From positions 1 through 34,688 of the forward strand of contig NZ_NWBQ01000037.1 in NCBI RefSeq assembly GCF_002837135.1: a stretch of DNA of 34,688 bases. The letters run 5' to 3'. The notes below the pieces were generated by a model, which saw only the letters and a list, made by a program, of their open reading frames with translations, was not told the origin of the DNA and made no database searches. Both the position numbers and the translations under genes were made by a program. The DNA is from Macromonas bipunctata (GTDB lineage: Bacteria > Pseudomonadota > Gammaproteobacteria > Burkholderiales > Burkholderiaceae_C). Below are positions 1-11,184 of this stretch, in pieces. Within the stretch, counting starts at the first letter, position 1. Each line of letters begins with the position of its first letter.

Positions 1-163
1 AGCCCAGCCTGCGGTCCACTTCGGCCAGCAGCATCACCCCGGCGTCGCTGGTCATGCTGCCGCCATCGAAGCGGCCCTCGATCTTGCGTCGGCCCAGTCG
101 GCCAAAATCAATCACGCCAACCTCATCGGCAGTTGTTTGCGGTGTACAGTTTGGTTTCGGCAT
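1..163 (-). CDS. IS1380-family transposase, N-terminal 54 residues
   Basis: The frame starts at ATG 163-161 and runs off the left edge. The visible protein begins MPKPNCTPQTTADEVGVIDF and continues with a KIEGRFDGGSMTSDAG stretch and LLAEVDRRLG. The 'FDGG..TSDAG...L..VDRRLG' pattern is the characteristic N-terminus of IS1380-type DDE transposases, which cut and rejoin the ends of their own element. The catalytic acidic residues would lie further in and are not visible, so whether the element is intact cannot be judged. Family assignment is from recognised motifs, not from a search. Confidence 0.75.
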   Translation of the reverse strand, partial: MPKPNCTPQTTADEVGVIDFGRLGRRKIEGRFDGGSMTSDAGVMLLAEVDRRLG

Positions 164-258
164 TGCCCGTCCTCTCATCCAGATTCGATACCTCGATGTT
201 CGGGCATTTCAAGGGCAATGCCGTCCTCGTTTCTACGGACTACGGTGAAATATCCGGG
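1..258 (-). mobile_element. IS1380-family insertion sequence, one end only (cut by window edge)
   Basis: The left edge holds the 5' part of a transposase gene on the minus strand, about 95 bases of leader, and an end sequence near 244-257 (GTGAAATATCCGGG) that resembles the CCCGGAT-type terminal repeats I associate with the IS1380 family. The element seems to stop where ligA stops, so the junction lies at about 257-259. The other end and any target duplication lie outside the window, so the exact boundary is inferred. Confidence 0.7.
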
Positions 259-2469
<2,211 letters not shown>

Positions 2470-2499
2470 TCAGACCAAAAACAGCAAACAAAAATGCTG

Positions 2500-2505
2500 T
2501 ATAAT
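2500..2505 (+). promoter_or_regulatory. -10 box of the tRNA-Val promoter
   Basis: A perfect TATAAT lies 12 bases before the mature tRNA 5' end. No good -35 box is visible at 16-18 bases spacing; the region 2471-2495 is simply A-rich. The assignment rests on the -10 box and its position. Confidence 0.6.
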
Positions 2506-2517
2506 ACTGAAAAGCAA

Positions 2518-2592
2518 GGGTGATTAGCTCAGCGGTAGAGCACTGCCTTCACACGGCAGGGGTCACATGTTCGATCCATGTATCACCCACCA
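2518..2592 (+). tRNA. tRNA-Val, anticodon CAC
   Basis: The cloverleaf can be drawn by hand. The acceptor stem is GGGTGAT (2518-2524) paired with ATCACCC (2582-2588), the discriminator is A2589, and CCA (2590-2592) is encoded. The anticodon stem is CTGCC/GGCAG around the loop TTCACAC at 2548-2554, so the anticodon is CAC (2550-2552), which reads GUG valine codons. The gene stands alone with its own -10 box and terminator. Confidence 0.97.
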
Positions 2593-2599
2593 AATTCAC

Positions 2600-2629
2600 A
2601 AAAAAGCTCCTCTTGAGGAGCTTTTTTGT
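2600..2629 (+). terminator. rho-independent terminator of tRNA-Val
   Basis: The stem GCTCCT (2606-2611) pairs with AGGAGC (2616-2621) around a four-base loop and is followed by TTTTTT. It is preceded by a run of A that could extend the stem. It lies 8-14 bases past the CCA end. Confidence 0.88.
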
Positions 2630-2762
2630 TACTTGTATGTAGGGCACCTATGGCAAGGCATCTTTGTAAATCGCATTGCATGCACGCTGGCATACAAGCG
2701 CCCTGCCCCTCACCCTCCGCCCACAGCGGGTCTGCGGTGCTGGCGCTGCAACCCCGCCCTGG

Positions 2763-4184
2763 TCAGAAATCGTCGGAAAACGAGGCCAGGTTCTCGAACC
2801 GCGTCAGGGTGTTCATGAAGGCCAGCCTCACCATGCCCGTGGGGCCGTTGCGCTGCTTGCCGATGATGATCTCGGCGGTGCCGGGCTCCTTGCACTCGGC
2901 CTTGGTGTAGTACTCGTCGCGGTAGATGAACATGATGATGTCGGCATCCTGCTCGATCGCGCCGGACTCGCGCAGGTCGGACATCATGGGGCGCTTGTCG
3001 GTGCGCTGCTCCACGCTGCGGTTGAGCTGCGACAGCGCAATCACTGGGCATTGCAGCTCCTTGGCCAGCATCTTGAGGCCGCGCGAGATCTCGCCCAGCT
3101 CGGTGGCGCGGTTGTCACCGTCGGAAGATCCGGTGCTCATCAGCTGCAGGTAATCCACTACGATCAGGCCCAGCTTGCCGTACTGGCGCGACAGGCGGCG
3201 CGCGTTGGAGCGCAGCTCGCTGGGGGTCAGGCCGGGGGTCTCGTCGATGTAGAGCGAGACGTTGCGCAGCCGCTCGACGGTCTCGGTCAGGCGGGCCCAT
3301 TCGTCGTCCTTGAGGCGGCCGGTGCGCAGGCTGGTCTGGTTGAGGCGGCCAATCGAGCCCACCACCCGCACCGCCAGCTGGGCCGCACCCATTTCCATCG
3401 AGAACACCGCCACCGGCAGCCCTTCGTTCATCGCCACGTGCTCGGCAATGTTGATGGCAAACGCGGTCTTGCCCATGCTGGGCCGCGCCGCCAGCACGAT
3501 CAGGTCGCCGGGTTGCAGGCCAGCGGTCATGCGGTCGAGGTCGGTAAAGCCGGTCGGGATGCCGGTGATGTCGTTGGGGTTGGCCGCCATTTCCTCCACG
3601 CGGCTGAGCAGCTGCACCACCAGCGACTCCATCGACTGGAAGCCCTGCTTGAGGCGGCCGTTTTCCTCCCCGATGTTGAAGATCTTCTGTTCGGCCTCGT
3701 CCAGGATCTTGGCCACCTGGCGGCCCTGCGGGTTGAAGGCTTGCGTGGCCACCTCGTCGCTGATGGTGATGAGCTTGCGCAGGATGGCGCGCTCATGCAC
3801 GATTTCGGCGTAACGCTGGATGTTGGCGGCGCTGGGCACGTACTGCGCCAGCATGTTGAGGTAGTTGAGCCCGCCCACCTTGTCGGCGTTGCCGTGGCGC
3901 TGCAGGTGCTCGAACACGGTGATGACGTCGGCGGGCTTGCTGTCGTTGAGCAGGCTGGCGATGGCTGCGTGGATCAGCCGGTGCTCGTGCCGGTAGTAGT
4001 CCTGGTCCTTGAGCAGGTCGCCCACGCGATCCCAGGCGCTGTTGTCGAGCAGCAGGCCCCCCAGCACGCTGGATTCGGCTTCCAGCGAGTGCGGCGGCAC
4101 GCGCAGGTGGGCCACCTGGCGGTCGTGCGCGCGCAGGGCGTCGTTGGGGCTGAACTCGTCGTCCATGGGAAATACGTCAGACAT
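2763..4184 (-). CDS. dnaB: replicative DNA helicase DnaB
   Basis: DnaB is the hexameric helicase that unwinds DNA at the replication fork and recruits primase. I chose ATG 4184 (473 residues), because a GAGAGG ribosome-binding site sits 6 bases before it; two upstream in-frame ATGs (4205 and 4190) lie on or before that site. The N-terminal domain starts around residue 28 (PPHSLEAESSVLGG). The RecA-like ATPase follows with Walker A RPSMGKT at residues 234-240, a Walker B region with VVDYLQLM, then SQLNRSVEQR and the family-typical RESGAIEQDADIIMF with IYRDEYY. No intein or truncation is seen. It follows the rpsF operon but is separated from it by a terminator hairpin, so it probably has its own weak promoter or relies on readthrough. 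Confidence 0.97.
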   Translation of the reverse strand: MSDVFPMDDEFSPNDALRAHDRQVAHLRVPPHSLEAESSVLGGLLLDNSAWDRVGDLLKDQDYYRHEHRLIHAAIASLLNDSKPADVITVFEHLQRHGNADKVGGLNYLNMLAQYVPSAANIQRYAEIVHERAILRKLITISDEVATQAFNPQGRQVAKILDEAEQKIFNIGEENGRLKQGFQSMESLVVQLLSRVEEMAANPNDITGIPTGFTDLDRMTAGLQPGDLIVLAARPSMGKTAFAINIAEHVAMNEGLPVAVFSMEMGAAQLAVRVVGSIGRLNQTSLRTGRLKDDEWARLTETVERLRNVSLYIDETPGLTPSELRSNARRLSRQYGKLGLIVVDYLQLMSTGSSDGDNRATELGEISRGLKMLAKELQCPVIALSQLNRSVEQRTDKRPMMSDLRESGAIEQDADIIMFIYRDEYYTKAECKEPGTAEIIIGKQRNGPTGMVRLAFMNTLTRFENLASFSDDF

Positions 4185-4220
4185 GGGCATCCTCTCGAAC
4201 CACAATGTTAAGGCGCTGGC

Positions 4221-4251
4221 AAATAAAAAAGCCGCTGTGCAGCGGCTTTTT
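4221..4251. terminator. bidirectional-looking terminator between rplI and dnaB
   Basis: GCCGCT (4231-4236) pairs with AGCGGC (4241-4246) around TGTG/C. It has A/T-rich flanks on both sides: AAATAAAAAA on the left, which reads as a T tract for minus-strand transcripts, and TTTTT on the right. It ends the rpsF-priB-rpsR-rplI transcript, which runs toward lower coordinates. Confidence 0.85.
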
Positions 4252-4274
4252 ACGGTGTGGGTTAAGACGCCGCT

Positions 4275-4727
4275 TTAGGCGGTTTCACCCAGAACGCTCA
4301 CGTTCACGTCCACCAGCACGTCGGTGTGCAGGCTGACGGAAACGGTGTACTCGCCCACGTTCTTGAGCAGGCCGTTGGGCATGCGCACTTGGGCCTTGGC
4401 AACAGCGAAGCCTTCCTTGGCCAGCGCGTCGGCGATGTCGTGGTTGGTGACGGAGCCGAACAGGCGGCCATCCACACCAGCCTTTTGCGACAGCTTGACG
4501 GTCAGACCGTTGAGCTTTTCGCCCAGGGCTTGGGCTTCGGCCAGCTTGGCGGCAGCGGCTTTTTCGAGCTCGGCGCGGCGGGCTTCGAATTCGGCGATGG
4601 CGACCTTGGTGGCGCGGCGGGCGCGGCCGGTCGGGATCAGGAAGTTACGGGCGTAACCTTCCTTGACGGAGACCACATCACCCAGGTTGCCGAGGTTGAT
4701 GACTTTATCGAGCAGAATGATTTGCAT
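4275..4727 (-). CDS. rplI: 50S ribosomal protein L9
   Basis: L9 binds 23S rRNA at the base of the L1 stalk and has two globular domains joined by a long helix. The 150-residue length is typical. The N-terminal domain is clear ([32 protein letters not shown] split by conserved Gly and Asn residues), followed by a charged helix rich in Ala, Glu and Lys (residues about 45-75) and a C-terminal domain with [16 protein letters not shown]. It is the last gene of the rpsF operon, 14 bases after rpsR, with the ribosome-binding sequence AGGAGCGAACACC before its ATG. Confidence 0.97.
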   Translation of the reverse strand: MQIILLDKVINLGNLGDVVSVKEGYARNFLIPTGRARRATKVAIAEFEARRAELEKAAAAKLAEAQALGEKLNGLTVKLSQKAGVDGRLFGSVTNHDIADALAKEGFAVAKAQVRMPNGLLKNVGEYTVSVSLHTDVLVDVNVSVLGETA

Positions 4728-4741
4728 GGTGTTCGCTCCTA

Positions 4742-5023
4742 TCAGACGCGGTGCTGGTCGCTGTACGGCAGCATGGCCAGGAAGCGGGCACGCTTGATGG
4801 CGGTGGTGACTTGGCGCTGGTAAATGGCGCGGGTGCCGGTCAGACGTGCCGGGATGATCTTGCCGTTTTCAGCGATGAAGTCGCGCAGGACATCGACGTC
4901 CTTGTAGTCGACTTCGACCACGCCTGCCACGGTGAAGCGGCAGAATTTCTTGCGCTTGAACAGCAGCGATTGGGTGTTGCGCTTGGGGCGCTTGTCTTTG
5001 TTGAAACGCTTAGGTGCAGCCAT
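4742..5023 (-). CDS. rpsR: 30S ribosomal protein S18
   Basis: S18 pairs with S6 on the platform of the small ribosomal subunit. The start is ATG 5023 (93 residues); the longer open frame to 5239 overlaps priB and is not used. The body carries the S18 hallmarks [30 protein letters not shown] and the basic C-terminus [19 protein letters not shown]. An AGAGGCACCACC sequence lies before the ATG. It lies between priB and rplI in the classical operon order. Confidence 0.97.
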   Translation of the reverse strand: MAAPKRFNKDKRPKRNTQSLLFKRKKFCRFTVAGVVEVDYKDVDVLRDFIAENGKIIPARLTGTRAIYQRQVTTAIKRARFLAMLPYSDQHRV

Positions 5024-5034
5024 GGTGGTGCCTC

Positions 5035-5322
5035 TTAAATGGGGGTGAATGCCTGGATGTGAAATACGACGCTTTTGCTGCCACGGGTGTTGTTCAGGAA
5101 ACCCTGGAACTCGAACATGGTGCCCAGTGGTTGCCGGGCCAATTCTTGGGCGTCCGGGCCAAAGGCCTGGGCCCTGAGTTCGAGCTGAACGCTGCGGTCG
5201 TGTCCTTGCTGCTGGCGTTGCGAGGTGTGGCGCAGCCACATGTCGAACACCGCAATGCCTGCCGGGGTGTGACGCAGGGGCCGGGTTTGAATCAGCTCCG
5301 CGTGCAAGGTCAGGTGGTTCAC
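5035..5322 (-). CDS. priB: primosomal replication protein N (PriB)
   Basis: PriB is a small OB-fold protein that bridges PriA and DnaT when replication restarts at stalled forks. The protein has 95 residues. It begins at a GTG codon (5322-5320), [20 protein letters not shown], followed by the single-strand-binding OB fold ([13 protein letters not shown], then [12 protein letters not shown]). Its position between rpsF and rpsR is the standard place for priB in beta- and gammaproteobacteria and supports the call as strongly as the sequence. It starts 32 bases after rpsF ends, with no strong ribosome-binding site, so translation may be low or coupled. Confidence 0.93.
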   Translation of the reverse strand: MNHLTLHAELIQTRPLRHTPAGIAVFDMWLRHTSQRQQQGHDRSVQLELRAQAFGPDAQELARQPLGTMFEFQGFLNNTRGSKSVVFHIQAFTPI

Positions 5323-5354
5323 GGACGCAACGTGTCCCGTGTCAGTGGCGCAAG

Positions 5355-5720
5355 TCAGGCAGCGGTTTCCTGCTGCTGGCTCTTGCGCGCTTCTTCACGC
5401 TCGACCGACTTCATCATGGAAGAAGGGCCGGTTTCGGCTTGCTTCTTCTGTACGGTCAGTTGGCGCAGCACGGCGTCGTTGAACTTGAACGCGTGTTCGA
5501 GTTCAGCCATCACAGCCTGGTCGGCTTCGATGTTCACGCACAGGTAGTGCGCCTTGGACAGCTTGTTGATCTGGTACGCCAGTTGACGGCGGCCCCAGTC
5601 TTCGACGCGGTGGATCTTGCCACCGCCGCTGGTGATCATGCCCTTGTAGCGCTCCAGCATGGCGGGCACTTGTTCGCTTTGATCGGGGTGGATCAGCAGA
5701 ACGATTTCGTAATGACGCAT
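5355..5720 (-). CDS. rpsF: 30S ribosomal protein S6
   Basis: S6 forms a heterodimer with S18 on the 30S platform. The 121-residue protein begins [20 protein letters not shown] and contains [19 protein letters not shown] and [12 protein letters not shown], all typical of S6. The acidic/basic C-terminal tail (after about residue 95) is variable in the family. A clear ribosome-binding site, AAGGAGAG, lies 5 bases before the ATG. It is the first gene of rpsF-priB-rpsR-rplI. Its leader seems to contain a strong hairpin (5744-5772), described separately. Confidence 0.97.
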   Translation of the reverse strand: MRHYEIVLLIHPDQSEQVPAMLERYKGMITSGGGKIHRVEDWGRRQLAYQINKLSKAHYLCVNIEADQAVMAELEHAFKFNDAVLRQLTVQKKQAETGPSSMMKSVEREEARKSQQQETAA

Positions 5721-5737
5721 GGACTCTCCTTGTGGAT

Positions 5738-5772
5738 GAAAAAGCCGCCCCCAGCGTCAACAGGGGTACGGC
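5738..5772 (-). terminator. hairpin with U tract: symporter-operon terminator and/or rpsF leader structure
   Basis: On the minus strand GCCG.CCCC (5772 downward) can pair with GGGG.CGGC (ending 5744) and is followed by TTTTTC. It looks like a rho-independent terminator for the symporter operon. It also lies in what would be the rpsF leader if the TATAAT at 5787-5792 is used, so it may act as an attenuator or binding site. The present symporter stop at 5757 falls inside this hairpin, which is unusual. Confidence 0.7.
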
Positions 5773-7895
5773 AAGGCAAGCGCAGGATTATAGCTGGCCC
5801 GGGCCGGTTTCGGGATGACGCAGGCGATCGACCCACTGCTGCACCGCCGCCGGGGGGCGGGCGTGCACAGGCTGACGAGCACGATGACGGCAAAACCGAC
5901 CGGCACGCCAAACACGCCGGCGGAGATGGGCTCGATGTCCCACCACAGCGGCACCGGCCCGCTGAGGCCCAGCACCGAGCGCAGCCAGGGCTGGGTGGTG
6001 GCCATGTAGTAGGTGGTGACGCCCAGGCCAGCGGCAATGCCCGCCAAGGCGCCGGCGGTGGTGGCACGTTTCCAGAAAATGCCCAGCACCAGCACCGGAA
6101 AGAAGGCCGACGCGGCAAACGAGAACGCCGCCGAGACCAGGAACAGAATGTCGGCCGGTTTTTGCACCGCGATGTAGCCGGCGGCCAGCGCCACCATCAG
6201 CACCACCACCTTGGAGATGCTGACGCGGCGCATGGTGGAGGCGCGCGGATCGACCATCTTGTAGTAGATGTCGTGGCTCAGGCCGCTGGCGATGGTCAGC
6301 AGCAGGCCGTCGGCGGTGGACAGGGCGGCGGCCAGGCCACCGGCGGCGGTCAGGCACGTCACCACATACGGCAGGCCGCCGATCTCGGGGGCGGCCAGCA
6401 CCAGGATGTCGCTGTTGAGCGAGAGCTCGTTGAGCTGCAGGATGCCATCCTGGTTGATGTCTTCCACGCGTAGCAGGCTGGCGTCCATGCGGCTCCAGTG
6501 GTCGATCCAGGCGGGCAGCGCATCAAACGGTGTGCCGACGAGGTGGTGGAAGATCTCGAATTTGAGCAGCACCGCCAGCGCCGGTGCCGTGAGGTACAGC
6601 AACCCGATGAACAGCAGCGACCACGCCACCGACTGGCGCGCCGCCTGCACCGAGGGCACGGTGTGGTAGCGCATGAGAATGTGCGGCAGCGCCGCCGTGC
6701 CGATGGTCAGGCAGAACACCAGCGCCAGGAAGTTGGCGCGCGAGGCCTCGAAGGTGGCGCGCTGCTGGGGGGTGCCGTCCGGGTTGCCGGCAAAGGGCTG
6801 GGTGTGCGGCCGCATGCCGTTGAGGGGCTGCACCTTGAGTTGGGCCTCTTGCAGGTCGGCCGTCCACATGCGCAGCGCGGCGGCTTCGTCCTTGGGCAGG
6901 CGTGCCAGGTTTTTCTCGGCGTAGAGCAAGGCCTTGGGCGAGGCACCGCCGGCGCGCAATTCTTCCAGGTGGGTTTCGGCCAGATGGCGCTCGCGGTACA
7001 GGGCGGCCACGGGCTGTTCCAGCTTGCGTTGCAGCTCGCCAATACGGGCGCTGAAGATGGCGCGTACCTCGTTTTCACCGGGGGATTGCTGGAGTTCGGC
7101 CTCTTTCTGGGTGATCTTGGCCAGTTGGGCGCCATAGGCCCATTGCGGCACCGGGTTGCCCGTCTGTTGTACCGAGAGCCACATTACCGGCAGTGTGTAG
7201 GCCAGCATCAGCACGATGCACTGGGCCACTTGCGTCCAGGTAACGGCACGCATGCCCCCCAGCAGCGAGCACATGAGGATGCCGCCCAGGCCCAGGAACA
7301 CCCCGACCTCGAACGCGACCCCGGTCAGCCACGAGGTGATGAGGCCCACGCCGTAGATCTGCGCCACCAGGTAGGTGAAGGAGCACAGAATGGCGGCCAG
7401 CACCCCCACCAGCCGTGCGGCGTGGCCGCCGTAGCGTTGGCCCAGGAAGTCGGGCAAGGTGAAGTGCTCGAAGCGGCGCAGGTAGGGCACCAGCAGCAGC
7501 GCCACCAGGCAGTAGCCGCCCGTCCAGCCCAGCACGAAGGCCAGCCCGCTGTAGCCCTGCACGTACAGCGTGCCCGCCAGGCCGATGAAGGAAGCGGCCG
7601 ACATCCAGTCGGCGCTGGTGGCCATGCCGTTGTAGAACGGCGGGATGCGCCGCCCGGCCACGTAGTATTCCTCGGCGTCGGTGGTGCGGCTCAAAATGCC
7701 GATGGTGGCGTACACCGCCAGGGTGCCCAGCAGGAACGTCAGTCCCATGACGGTGCGCGACAGGCCGACGCGCTCCAGCAGCCCCATCAGCAGCACAAAA
7801 GTCAGCAGCAGCGCGGCAAAGCCAGCGTACAGGGTGCGCAGGCGGCGCGCGTCCAGCGGTGTGGCGGTTGGGCGTGGTGCGGCGGGGGACGGCAC
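5757..7895 (-). CDS. VC_2705-type sodium/solute symporter, large subunit, with frameshifted C-terminus
   Basis: This is a sodium/solute symporter of the SSS (LeuT-fold) family, VC_2705 subfamily; the substrate is not predictable, though small carboxylates are common in the superfamily. It starts at GTG 7895, 10 bases after the DUF4212 gene, its usual partner. About 12-13 membrane segments are visible, with conserved ATSADWMSAASFIG near the N-terminus and a TADGLLLTIASGLSHD segment late. Two extra parts stand out: a charged, helical insertion (about residues 250-390) before FLALVFCLTIGTAALPH, and a canonical EF-hand loop (residues 479-490). After VSLCTPAP the frame shifts: the last 29 residues are unlike the family, while inserting one base in the G run at 5852-5857 restores PAAVQQWVDRLRHPE and a stop at 5788. 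The membrane core is intact, so it may still work. Confidence 0.88.
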   Translation of the reverse strand: MPSPAAPRPTATPLDARRLRTLYAGFAALLLTFVLLMGLLERVGLSRTVMGLTFLLGTLAVYATIGILSRTTDAEEYYVAGRRIPPFYNGMATSADWMSAASFIGLAGTLYVQGYSGLAFVLGWTGGYCLVALLLVPYLRRFEHFTLPDFLGQRYGGHAARLVGVLAAILCSFTYLVAQIYGVGLITSWLTGVAFEVGVFLGLGGILMCSLLGGMRAVTWTQVAQCIVLMLAYTLPVMWLSVQQTGNPVPQWAYGAQLAKITQKEAELQQSPGENEVRAIFSARIGELQRKLEQPVAALYRERHLAETHLEELRAGGASPKALLYAEKNLARLPKDEAAALRMWTADLQEAQLKVQPLNGMRPHTQPFAGNPDGTPQQRATFEASRANFLALVFCLTIGTAALPHILMRYHTVPSVQAARQSVAWSLLFIGLLYLTAPALAVLLKFEIFHHLVGTPFDALPAWIDHWSRMDASLLRVEDINQDGILQLNELSLNSDILVLAAPEIGGLPYVVTCLTAAGGLAAALSTADGLLLTIASGLSHDIYYKMVDPRASTMRRVSISKVVVLMVALAAGYIAVQKPADILFLVSAAFSFAASAFFPVLVLGIFWKRATTAGALAGIAAGLGVTTYYMATTQPWLRSVLGLSGPVPLWWDIEPISAGVFGVPVGFAVIVLVSLCTPAPRRRCSSGSIACVIPKPARASYNPALALPYPC
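5787..5792 (-). promoter_or_regulatory. candidate -10 box of the rpsF operon
   Basis: A perfect TATAAT on the minus strand overlaps the TAA (5788-5790) that would end the symporter in its expected frame. Transcription would start near 5780, giving a leader of about 60 bases before rpsF. The matching -35 region is not consensus. The assignment is inference from position and sequence. Confidence 0.5.
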
Positions 7896-7905
7896 GGCGG
7901 TGGGC

Positions 7906-8178
7906 TCAGTCTTGACGGGCGGGGCTGCCGAGATGGTGGCGGTCGGCCTGGTTCATGCTCCAGGCGTAGCAGACCACGATCAGGCCATACACCAGCAGCG
8001 CGCCCTGCGCTGCGGCCCAGAACCCGAAGGGCCAGCCCAGCACGCTGAAGCTGAGCCGGTGCGCGTAGAACGGTGCGCCAAAAGTAACCAGCGCCCACAA
8101 CAGCAGCAGGGCCAGCGTCAGGCGCTTGTTGTGGCGCCAGTGCTGCTGGCGCCTGGAAGATGGGCTGGTAACGGGCAT
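7906..8178 (-). CDS. DUF4212 small subunit of the sodium/solute symporter
   Basis: The 90-residue protein has a basic N-terminus (RRQQHWRHNKR), then two membrane segments (about residues 20-40 and 53-73) and ends in NQADRHHLGSPARQD. The pattern W..N...T..LL..W....FG.PF....L....GWPFGFW.A.QG is the DUF4212 signature. These small proteins are encoded just upstream of VC_2705-type symporters and are thought to form a two-subunit transporter with them; that is the arrangement here, with 10 bases between the genes. Its own function is not established. No obvious promoter is seen in the short stretch before it. Confidence 0.9.
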   Translation of the reverse strand: MPVTSPSSRRQQHWRHNKRLTLALLLLWALVTFGAPFYAHRLSFSVLGWPFGFWAAAQGALLVYGLIVVCYAWSMNQADRHHLGSPARQD

Positions 8179-8213
8179 AGGCCCGGGATGTTAGAACATT
8201 TGCCCGAGCCCCA

Positions 8214-8240
8214 ACAGAAACGGGCGCCTCAAGCGCCCGC
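8214..8240 (-). terminator. terminator of the 67-residue protein gene
   Basis: CGGGCGC (8221-8227) and GCGCCCG (8233-8239) form a seven-pair stem with a five-base loop. On the minus strand it is followed by TTTCTGTT. It lies 22 bases after the small gene's stop. Confidence 0.7.
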
Positions 8241-8261
8241 AACCACGGCAGAAACCAGCGT

Positions 8262-8465
8262 TCAGACGCTGCGCGCGATGGGGCCGAGGCTGATCTTTTC
8301 CCAGCTGTCCACACTGCGGTGGAAGTTGGAGGTGGCGATCATGGACTTGGGCAGCAGCCCGACCTTGACCGCTTCGGTGTAGGCCTGGCGGGCGGCGTCA
8401 AACGGCAGCGACCACACCGGGGTGGTATTGAACGGCGAGGCGGCAGAAAAAGTGGCGGTTTGCAT
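8262..8465 (-). CDS. small protein of unknown function (67 residues)
   Basis: I do not recognise this protein. It starts at ATG 8465 with GGAG ten bases upstream, and reads MQTATFSAASPFNTTPVWSL then an amphipathic helix (DAARQAYTEAVKVGLLPKSM) and ends SVDSWEKISLGPIARSV. It has no membrane segment, signal peptide or cysteine. Proline and Trp residues in the first third and the helix in the middle suggest a small folded or partner-binding protein. The frame is open to 8567 upstream, but that part overlaps the promoter. What makes it credible as a gene is its setting: a near-consensus sigma-70 promoter 60-90 bases upstream and a terminator right after it, forming a transcript of about 300 bases. 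This suggests strong expression. Function is not assigned. Confidence 0.65.
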   Translation of the reverse strand: MQTATFSAASPFNTTPVWSLPFDAARQAYTEAVKVGLLPKSMIATSNFHRSVDSWEKISLGPIARSV

Positions 8466-8523
8466 GGTACGACGACTCCAGTAGAAGCAGTCAGCAGGGT
8501 GTAAGGCAGGGACTGCGGGCTGG

Positions 8524-8552
8524 ATTATAGGGGTAAACCCTAGTATCGTCAA
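8524..8552 (-). promoter_or_regulatory. near-consensus sigma-70 promoter with internal palindrome
   Basis: On the minus strand TTGACG (8552-8547) and TATAAT (8529-8524) are separated by exactly 17 bases, so only one base departs from consensus. The spacer holds the inverted repeat TAGGG-TTTAC-CCCTA, whose right arm runs into the -10 box. A protein bound there would block transcription. The start would be near 8517, about 50 bases before the 67-residue gene. Confidence 0.82.
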
Positions 8553-8563
8553 AAAACTTTCAC

Positions 8564-8592
8564 ACAAGAAAAAAGGCCCCCGAAGGGGCCTT
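8564..8592 (-). terminator. rho-independent terminator of ppsA
   Basis: AAGGCCCC (8573-8580) pairs with GGGGCCTT (8585-8592) around the stable tetraloop CGAA (TTCG on the minus strand). It is followed on the minus strand by TTTTTTCTTG. It lies 25 bases after the ppsA stop. Confidence 0.92.
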
Positions 8593-8616
8593 GGCGTGCC
8601 AGGTGGCGGGTCGGAA

Positions 8617-11007
<2,391 letters not shown>

Positions 11008-11184
11008 GGAAAAGCTCCTTGATGTTGAAAACTGGGGGCGCCCCCCGCACGGGGCGTGCAGCGGGCCAGGGTTCCACCGCGCTTGTTCTGCTTGTACTGG
11101 ATGGAGGGTGGGCGCTGCCTGCACGGGGCGGACGGTGATGAAATCGGGATAATGCGTCCATCATTGTAGGACGTTCGGATTTAC

